Below, in pieces: positions 6,602 to 12,601 of a stretch of 12,601 bases of DNA. Origin of the DNA: Negativicutes bacterium (lineage in GTDB: Bacteria; Bacillota_C; Negativicutes; Sporomusales_B; JARLHX01); the NCBI GenBank assembly GCA_031292035.1, contig JARLHX010000308.1:1-12601 (forward strand), given 5' to 3'. The position numbers and the translations under genes were made by a program. Below the pieces are notes generated by a model. The model was given only the letters and a program-made list of their open reading frames with translations. It was not told the DNA's origin and searched no databases. The first letter of the stretch is position 1. Each line of letters opens with the position of its first letter.

Positions 6602-9598
6602 ATGGGAGGGTCAACAATTCTGATTGTCGAGGATGATGGGATCATCGGGCGGCATATTCAGAATACTCTGCGAAAATTAGGTTACCAGGTGCTGGATGTT
6701 GTTTCTACCGGAGAGAAGGCAGTCGAAATATCCGCTGAAGAACATCCTGACCTGGTATTAATGGATATCAATTTGGAAGGGGAATTAGATGGAGTCGATG
6801 CAGCCGGCCAGATCTACGGGCGCTTTGAAATACCGGTGGTTTATCTGACAGCCCTGGCGGATAACGATACCCTGCAGCGCGCCAAAATCACAGACCCGTT
6901 TGGCTATATCTTAAAGCCGTTTGAAGAACGCAGCCTGTTTTCAACTATTGAGATGGCCCTAAGAAAAGATCGGCTCGAGAAGGCGCTCAGAGCCAGCGAG
7001 CAGCTATTCCGCACCCTGGTGGAAAATCAGGGTGAGGGGATTGGAATGGTCGATGCTCAGGAAAACTTCATCTTTGCAAATCCGGCTGCTGAGGCCATCT
7101 TTGGAACTGCGCCCGGTGGGTTGGCCGGCCGTAATTTGGGTGAATTTACAGGGTTGGAAGACTTTCGGTTGATCACAAGCCAGACGGGCCAGCGTAAGCT
7201 TGGGGAAAAAGGTCGCTATGAGGTTGAGATCCTGCGTCCGGACGGCGAAAAACGCTGCATCAGTTTAACAGCCACCCCACAGTTTGGGGCGAACGGTCAA
7301 TACGAATGCACTTTTGGTATCTTTCGCGACGTAACCGAACAAAAAAAGATCGAACAGACCGAAGCTGAACAACGCGCTTTGGCCGAAGCTCTGCGGGATA
7401 CTGCAGCCGTTCTCAACAGCACACTCGATCTTAATGAGGTCTTTGACCGGATTATGACAGACATCGGACGGGTGGTGCCTCACGAAGGTACCACCATTAT
7501 GCTGGTTGAAGGAGATGAAGCGCGGGTTGTGCGCAGCCAGGGTTATGCCGAGCGCGGTCTGCAAGACGCTATCGAGCAGATCTATTTTAATATTTCAACT
7601 ACACCCAATTTGCGCTGGATGGCTGAGACCAGTAATCCCCTCGCTATTCCAGCTCTGGCGCTATATGATGGCTGGATTTCAATGCTGCACTCCAATTGGG
7701 TGCGTTCGGGCGCCAGTGCTCCAATCCAGGTCAAGGGTAAGTTGGTGGGTTTCTTGACACTGGACAGCTCAGTGGAAGGTTTTTTCAACCTGACGCATGC
7801 CGACCGATTAAAAGCATTTGCGGACCAGGCCGCTATTGCAATTGAAAATGCCAGGCTTTATGAGGAGTCGCAGAAGCGTGCTCGTTTCCTGGCCCTACTG
7901 AATGAAATTACTCAATTGGCGCTCAGCGCGACGGATCTCATCGATATGCTGAAGACTATGGCAGCCTATATGGCCAGGCATTTTGAGGCCGACCAGGTTT
8001 ATATCGATACCTGGGACGAAGCAGAGCAATTAACGAAGAGGATGGCCAGCTATGGGGGCGAGGAAACTTTCCTGTCAAATGCGCATCACAAGCAGCCTTT
8101 TAAACCAGGAGAACGCACATTTACTTATTCCATCCTGGAAGCCGGTTCAGCTCTGCAGGTGGCGGACGGGTCTCAGACGCCTTATAATGACCCAGCACTC
8201 TCTTCTATTTATACACATGCTGCTATGTTGGGTCTGCCTTTGATTGCCGGCGGCCAAAAATTAGGCGCTGTCATCATTGGTTACGATCTGCCTCATATTT
8301 TTCTACCAGAGGAAATTACCTGGGGGGAGCAGGCCGCCGGGCAAATCGCTCTGGCGTTTGCTAAGGCGCGCCTGCTTGAAACCGAACGCCAGAAGACTGC
8401 TGAACTGACTTATACCAATAACCTCATTACAGCCCTGGGTCACGTGGCAAACCGCATCGAAATCGTGCCGGACCCGGACAAAATCATGGAAACTCTCGGG
8501 AAAGAATTGCAGCGCATTGGGTTGAATTGTGCCTTAGTTCGGGCTGATCCTGTTTCACGAATGCCGGAAGTTCGCTACAGCTCTATTAAGCCAGTTGCTG
8601 GTAACCTGATGGAGCAGACGGCGCTTCACAAACTGGATGAAACCGCCTTGATCGGTGAGAAGCCCCAGGGCAGGTTGCAAGATTTTCAAGAAATTTTATA
8701 CCAGTCAAAAATATTTGACGAGCAGGTTAAATCTCGCCAGGCAAAATTTTATTCAAACTTACTGGACAATATATACAAGCTAGCCAATGGCCAGGCCTCT
8801 GGTTCGATTGAAGGCCTGCTTGAATTGGTGGGGATTACTGCAAAAACACAAGCCATCACCTTGCCATTGAGTATTGGCGAAAAGATAGCCGACGACAGCT
8901 TCCTGGAAGTGGGCCTGTTAGCAATCTGGGGCGACCATCTCAAAGAGAACGATATGGTAACCCTATCAGTCTTTGCCAGCCAGGTGGCCATTACATTGGA
9001 GAATGCCCGGTTATTAAATAAAGTCCAGCAGCTTGCGATCACCGATGACCTGACCGGGCTTTACAACCGCCGTGGTATTTTCGAGCTGGGCCAGGAGGAG
9101 GTCAGGCGTGCCCTTAATTCCACTCACCTGCCGTCTCTGATCCTGATGGATGTGGATTTCTTTAAAAAAGTCAATGATACTTATGGACATGATACCGGCG
9201 ACGAGGTGATCCGGACGATTGCCCATATCAGCCGGAGGAACCTGCGGGATATTGACCTGGTCGGTCGTTACGGTGGTGAAGGCGGCGATGAGTTCGTTAT
9301 TTTGCTGCCGGCTACAGACCTGGCAGCCGCCAGCCAGGTAGCCGAACGCCTGCGCCAGGTGATCTCGGAAAGCCTCATAAAGACGGAAAAGGGCGATATT
9401 GCTGTCACAGTCAGCCTGGGGGTTACCAGTATGGCCTCTGAAAGTAATTCGCGAGAGTACAGAGCAGAGGGCATTGTACGGGACAAAGACATCTTGCGGG
9501 ATGAAAGCACCCAGGATTGGGCGGCGCTCTTGAACCGTGCTGACCAGGCCATGTATATGGCCAAATCAACCGGGCGGAACTGTGTTGTGGCGAAATAG
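6602..9598 (+). CDS. Response regulator diguanylate cyclase: REC-PAS-GAF-GAF-GAF-GGDEF
   Basis: A 998-residue soluble signalling protein, probably making c-di-GMP from GTP when its receiver is phosphorylated. REC (about 4-120) has acidic pocket E10-D11-D12, phospho-acceptor D55 (LVLMDINLEG), T83 and K105 (KPF). A PAS domain follows (about 130-250), then GAF domains at about 259-422, 429-598 and 607-811; the third is divergent with a long helical insert. GGDEF spans about 812-998 and begins with DDLTGLYNRR; it has metal-site D850 (LMDVDFFK) and an I-site RxxD (R882-D885), which suggests product inhibition. The signature is odd: R-Y-G-G-E-G-G-D-E-F at 889-898, three residues longer than normal. 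A stretch after TVSLGVTS is also about 20 residues longer than usual. The REC sequence is of the type often encoded beside HisKA_2 kinases, matching the next gene. The start is supported by GGAGGAG 7 nt upstream. Confidence 0.95.
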   Translation: MGGSTILIVEDDGIIGRHIQNTLRKLGYQVLDVVSTGEKAVEISAEEHPDLVLMDINLEGELDGVDAAGQIYGRFEIPVVYLTALADNDTLQRAKITDPFGYILKPFEERSLFSTIEMALRKDRLEKALRASEQLFRTLVENQGEGIGMVDAQENFIFANPAAEAIFGTAPGGLAGRNLGEFTGLEDFRLITSQTGQRKLGEKGRYEVEILRPDGEKRCISLTATPQFGANGQYECTFGIFRDVTEQKKIEQTEAEQRALAEALRDTAAVLNSTLDLNEVFDRIMTDIGRVVPHEGTTIMLVEGDEARVVRSQGYAERGLQDAIEQIYFNISTTPNLRWMAETSNPLAIPALALYDGWISMLHSNWVRSGASAPIQVKGKLVGFLTLDSSVEGFFNLTHADRLKAFADQAAIAIENARLYEESQKRARFLALLNEITQLALSATDLIDMLKTMAAYMARHFEADQVYIDTWDEAEQLTKRMASYGGEETFLSNAHHKQPFKPGERTFTYSILEAGSALQVADGSQTPYNDPALSSIYTHAAMLGLPLIAGGQKLGAVIIGYDLPHIFLPEEITWGEQAAGQIALAFAKARLLETERQKTAELTYTNNLITALGHVANRIEIVPDPDKIMETLGKELQRIGLNCALVRADPVSRMPEVRYSSIKPVAGNLMEQTALHKLDETALIGEKPQGRLQDFQEILYQSKIFDEQVKSRQAKFYSNLLDNIYKLANGQASGSIEGLLELVGITAKTQAITLPLSIGEKIADDSFLEVGLLAIWGDHLKENDMVTLSVFASQVAITLENARLLNKVQQLAITDDLTGLYNRRGIFELGQEEVRRALNSTHLPSLILMDVDFFKKVNDTYGHDTGDEVIRTIAHISRRNLRDIDLVGRYGGEGGDEFVILLPATDLAAASQVAERLRQVISESLIKTEKGDIAVTVSLGVTSMASESNSREYRAEGIVRDKDILRDESTQDWAALLNRADQAMYMAKSTGRNCVVAK
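9272..9289 (+). repeat. Diverged 9-bp tandem duplication in the GGDEF signature
   Basis: GGTGGTGAA is followed directly by GGCGGCGAT, encoding GGE then GGD before EF. The I-site spacing aligns the first GGE with the canonical position, so the second unit looks like an in-frame insertion into the active-site hairpin. Synonymous third-position differences suggest the duplication is not recent. Confidence 0.7.
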
Positions 9599-9613
9599 GC
9601 GAACGAAGCGGCT

Positions 9614-12601
9614 ATGGATGAATTAAAGAAGAGCCTTTTCTCAAAATTTCTGGATAACCGGATGGCAAGCCCGCAGGTAAAACGGAGGGCTCAGTTTCTT
9701 GGCATATTTGCCCTGGCAGTGCTTTCTTTAACCGTTTTCCTGACATTGCTAAACCTGGTGCAGTGGATAATCAGCCCCAGCCGTGAGCTGCTTTATTTTG
9801 TTTTCGGGGACCTGGCCGGTGCGGCGGCCTTTGTGTGGATATGGTTTTTGAATCGTTCAAGGTACCGGTCTTGGACGGCCTTGCTTTTTCTCATCATCCT
9901 GATCTTTACCATATCTTTTGCCTTCCCGATTTCAGAATTGGACAAGGTGTTTGTACTGTATGCGCTGCCAACCGTGGCGGCCAGTTTTATTCTGGCTCCC
10001 TACAGCTCGATCTACTTTGCACTGTTCTCGATTGCCAGTTATTCGGCAGCTTACTTTATGAGCGGCGCGAACACGACTTATAATTACATCTCTATACCGA
10101 CGCTTTTCCTGATGGCTTTTGCCTCCTGGATGATTTCCAGCCGCCTGGAAAAAGCATTGGCAAGCGCTCAGGAATCCGAGATAGAACTGTTGGCCATGAT
10201 CGAGCAAAACCCGGCGGTAGTCTACATTGCCGAGCCGGGACCTGGAGGTAAATGGAATTACGTCAGCCCGCAAATCGAGCGTTTGCTGGGCTTTTCGGTA
10301 AAAGAGTGGTTGGATCATATTGACCTGTTTATGAGGCAGGTTCACCCGGAAGACCGGGAAGCCTTGCTGCTGATGGAAAACAGATGCAAAGAGGACGGAT
10401 CGCCTTTGCATGCTGAATACCGCATTTGTGCCAGGGACGGGCGACAGATGTGGGTCAGCGATGATGCTGTGATGATGCAGTCCCCAGGTCAGCCTCGGCG
10501 TATGCTCGGATTGATGCTGGATATTTCTGAGCGTAAACGGGCCGAGAAAATCCAGGGCGCTATTTACAGCATCTCGCAGACAGTCTACGCGGCCAGTAAT
10601 TTGGATCACCTGTATGATTCAATCCATGAAATCCTGGCCGGGCTGATGCCGGTAGATAACTTTTTCATTGCCCTTTACGATCCCGAGACCGATTTAATCA
10701 GCTTTGCTTACTTCGTAGATGAATATGACGAGAAGCCGCCGCCTCGCAAGCCCGGCCGGGGATTAACGGAGTACGTGCTGCGCAGCGGAAGCCCCCAGTT
10801 TATTCCGCCCGAGCGCTTCCTTGAAATGGAAAAAGACGGGGAAGTAATAACGGTTGGTGCGCCTTCACTGGACTGGCTGGGTGTACCGCTCAAGGTCAAA
10901 GACCGCAGCATTGGCGTAATGGCCGTACAGACTTATAAAGAGGGCATCCGTTTTGGCAAACAGGAGCTGGAGATCCTGACTTTTGTTTCTACCCAGGTTG
11001 CCATGGCGATCGATCGGAAGAGGACCGAAGATACGCTGTGGGAGGCGGAACAATTCCTGACGCGTCAGAACGCCTATCTGGAAGCTTTGAATGAAACTGC
11101 TCTGGCTTTGCTCAACCGTCTGGATGCCAGTGACGTGTTGCAAAGCATCGTACAGCGGGCAACCCAATTGTTTAATCTTCCGGACGGGTTTTTATACCAG
11201 GCCAGCCAGGATCCGCAAAGTCCCGGCCTGGACTTAAAAGTAGGGGTCGGCATCTTTAGTAAATATATCGGCTTGCATCTGGATGCAGGTGAGGGGGTGA
11301 GCGGCAAGGTTTTGAAAAGTGGAGAACCGTTAATGGTAGAGGATTACTTTGGTTGGGACGGCCGCTCGGCGAAAATCGAGCCTGGTTTCCATACCGTGGT
11401 GGCTGTCCCGCTCAAATCGGGCCCGGAGGTAACCGGTGTGCTGGGGCTGGTGCGCACCGAGGCCGGCCATTCGTTCGATACGGAACAAGTTGAATGGATC
11501 AATCGACTGGCCCAGCTCGCCTCGATTGCGTTGGATAATGCGCGCCTGTACATGGCTGCCCAACGCGAGTTGGAAGTACGCCAGCAAGTTGAGGGCGAGC
11601 TGCGTGAATCGAACCAATTGAACAGTGAGGTAATCTCAGGCGCTAATGCCGGTATCATTGTGTGCGACAGCCAGCTCAACTATATGATTTGGAACCCCTT
11701 CATGGAAAGGCTGACCGGCATCCCTGCCGGCAGCGTTTTGGGTAAAAATGCTCAAGATGTTTACCTGCCGATGGGGGTAGACCGATTGTTCGAGCGCGCC
11801 ATGGCCGGTGAAACGGTATCCATACCGGACATCCAGTACATTACAGCGGAACGGATCAATTGGGCCAGCGGATTTTATGGCCCACACTTCAGCGCATCCG
11901 GCGAAATAATTGGCGTGATCGGGGTTATCCACGATATTACCGATCGTAAAGAAGCGAATGAGCAGATTAAAACCGCTCTACGTGAAAAGGAAGTCTTGTT
12001 ACGAGAGGTTCATCACCGGGTTAAGAACAACCTACAGGTCATTTCCAGCCTGCTCAGCTTGCAGGCGGATAGCATCCAGGACTTGCACACTCACCAGATG
12101 TTTAATGAAACTCAATCGAGAGTCCGTTCGATGGCGCTGGTTCACGAAGGCTTATACCAATCGAAAGACCTGGCGCGCATTAATTTTGCCGAATATATCC
12201 AAAAACTGACCGCCAGTCTGTTTCATGCATTTGGGATTAACCCAAACGTCGATTTGCATATCGAGATCGAGGATATATATTTAGGGGTAGATACGGCCAT
12301 CCCCTGCGGCTTAATCATCAACGAACTGGTCTCAAATGCTTTGAAATATGCTTTTCCGGCCGGCAGGCAGGGTGTGGTTTTGATAAAACTGGTGGCAGAC
12401 AGCCAAACACAGGTCAGCTCTGCGGCCGAAGTCGCCGCAAGAGGTTCTTCGGCCGGTGCAGATGCTCAAGGACACCTGACGGGCCAAGGGCACCTGTCGG
12501 GCCAAGGGCACCTAGCGGGTGAAACGGGAGTATCTAATATTTATAATCTGATCGTGCGTGACGATGGAATTGGTTTCCCGAAAGATTTAGACTTTAATGC
12601 C
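9614..12601 (+). CDS. Membrane sensor histidine kinase (6 TM-PAS-GAF-GAF-PAS-HisKA_2-HATPase), 3' end cut by window edge
   Basis: An open frame of 996 codons without a stop, continuing past the right edge. The N-terminal 175 residues hold about six hydrophobic membrane segments (about 27-49, 57-79, 86-105, 111-128, 132-149, 157-174) with almost no periplasmic loops. Then come PAS (about 187-305), GAF (about 315-466), GAF (about 486-643) and PAS (about 663-776). The HisKA_2 domain begins near 789 with LLREVHHRVKNNLQ; H801, before Arg, is the likely phospho-acceptor (H800 is adjacent). The ATPase domain shows an N-box (NELVSNALKY, N908) and a G1 motif (DDGIGFP, 983-989). Between these, a low-complexity loop with three hexapeptide repeats interrupts the domain. 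The ATG at 9614 is 15 nt after the previous stop, in the same frame, with no clear ribosome site, so translation is probably coupled. It likely phosphorylates the upstream response regulator; the sensed signal is unknown. Confidence 0.93.
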   Translation, partial: MDELKKSLFSKFLDNRMASPQVKRRAQFLGIFALAVLSLTVFLTLLNLVQWIISPSRELLYFVFGDLAGAAAFVWIWFLNRSRYRSWTALLFLIILIFTISFAFPISELDKVFVLYALPTVAASFILAPYSSIYFALFSIASYSAAYFMSGANTTYNYISIPTLFLMAFASWMISSRLEKALASAQESEIELLAMIEQNPAVVYIAEPGPGGKWNYVSPQIERLLGFSVKEWLDHIDLFMRQVHPEDREALLLMENRCKEDGSPLHAEYRICARDGRQMWVSDDAVMMQSPGQPRRMLGLMLDISERKRAEKIQGAIYSISQTVYAASNLDHLYDSIHEILAGLMPVDNFFIALYDPETDLISFAYFVDEYDEKPPPRKPGRGLTEYVLRSGSPQFIPPERFLEMEKDGEVITVGAPSLDWLGVPLKVKDRSIGVMAVQTYKEGIRFGKQELEILTFVSTQVAMAIDRKRTEDTLWEAEQFLTRQNAYLEALNETALALLNRLDASDVLQSIVQRATQLFNLPDGFLYQASQDPQSPGLDLKVGVGIFSKYIGLHLDAGEGVSGKVLKSGEPLMVEDYFGWDGRSAKIEPGFHTVVAVPLKSGPEVTGVLGLVRTEAGHSFDTEQVEWINRLAQLASIALDNARLYMAAQRELEVRQQVEGELRESNQLNSEVISGANAGIIVCDSQLNYMIWNPFMERLTGIPAGSVLGKNAQDVYLPMGVDRLFERAMAGETVSIPDIQYITAERINWASGFYGPHFSASGEIIGVIGVIHDITDRKEANEQIKTALREKEVLLREVHHRVKNNLQVISSLLSLQADSIQDLHTHQMFNETQSRVRSMALVHEGLYQSKDLARINFAEYIQKLTASLFHAFGINPNVDLHIEIEDIYLGVDTAIPCGLIINELVSNALKYAFPAGRQGVVLIKLVADSQTQVSSAAEVAARGSSAGADAQGHLTGQGHLSGQGHLAGETGVSNIYNLIVRDDGIGFPKDLDFNA
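12467..12520 (+). repeat. Three 18-bp tandem repeats inside the kinase ATPase domain
   Basis: Three contiguous 18-nt units (12467-12484, 12485-12502, 12503-12520) encode QGHLTG, QGHLSG and QGHLAG (residues 952-969). They differ at only a few bases. They sit in an Ala/Gly/Ser-rich insertion (about 931-975) between the strand VVLIKLVADS and the strand NLIVRDDGIGFP, where ATPase domains normally have a short turn. Copy number changes would keep the frame. Confidence 0.9.

Noticed and set aside
9932..10609. 225-codon open frame on the minus strand
   Set aside because: It is antisense to the membrane and PAS part of the histidine kinase, which is a continuous frame with clear domains.
12467..12520. 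Short tandem repeats as a CRISPR array
   Set aside because: Units are contiguous with no spacers, lie in a coding frame and encode a repeated hexapeptide.

Overview
The window looks like a piece of a Chloroflexota (Anaerolineae-like) genome. This is an inference from three things: the Thr-Gln-Ala-Pro-rich linker behind the lipoprotein signal of the solute-binding protein, the CUT1 sugar-type ABC genes without a local ATPase, and the large PAS/GAF-rich signalling proteins. Base composition is moderate and similar throughout. I see no insertion sequence, tRNA, rRNA, CRISPR array or phage gene. It reads as chromosomal sequence with two divergently oriented gene blocks meeting at about 6.3-6.6 kb.

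Minus-strand block (6341 down to 1): a catabolic/uptake operon. In transcription order it holds a GntR/HutC-family regulator (GTG start at 6242), a lipoprotein solute-binding protein (start 5303), two CUT1 permeases (MalF-like, then MalG-like), an amidohydrolase of the cytosine-deaminase/SsnA superfamily, and a zinc-dependent medium-chain dehydrogenase that runs off the left edge. Spacing is tight (10-15 nt, then an 11-nt overlap between amidohydrolase and dehydrogenase), so the genes are probably co-transcribed. The regulator has a near-ideal sigma70 promoter (TTGACA, 17 nt, AATAAT). A perfect 16-bp palindrome sits just downstream of the predicted transcription start, with an extra half-site 21 bp further on, which suggests autoregulation. 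A 14-bp stem-loop separates the binding-protein gene from the permease genes. The likely logic is import of an unknown solute by the ABC system, hydrolysis or deamination by the amidohydrolase, and oxidation by the dehydrogenase. The ATPase is not in the window.

Intergenic region 6342-6601: it carries the regulator's promoter, a second and different operator-like inverted repeat (9-bp arms, 6467-6487), and a good ribosome site for the plus-strand block.

Plus-strand block (6602 to 12601): a signal-transduction pair. The first gene encodes a 998-residue response regulator (REC-PAS-three GAF-GGDEF), probably a diguanylate cyclase, whose GGDEF signature is doubled (GGE-GGD-EF). The second, open to the right edge, encodes a membrane sensor kinase (six predicted membrane segments, PAS, GAF, GAF, PAS, HisKA_2, HATPase). 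Its ATP-binding domain contains an inserted low-complexity loop with three 18-bp tandem repeats. The two genes lie in the same reading frame, separated by one TAG and five codons. The kinase probably phosphorylates the regulator to control c-di-GMP.
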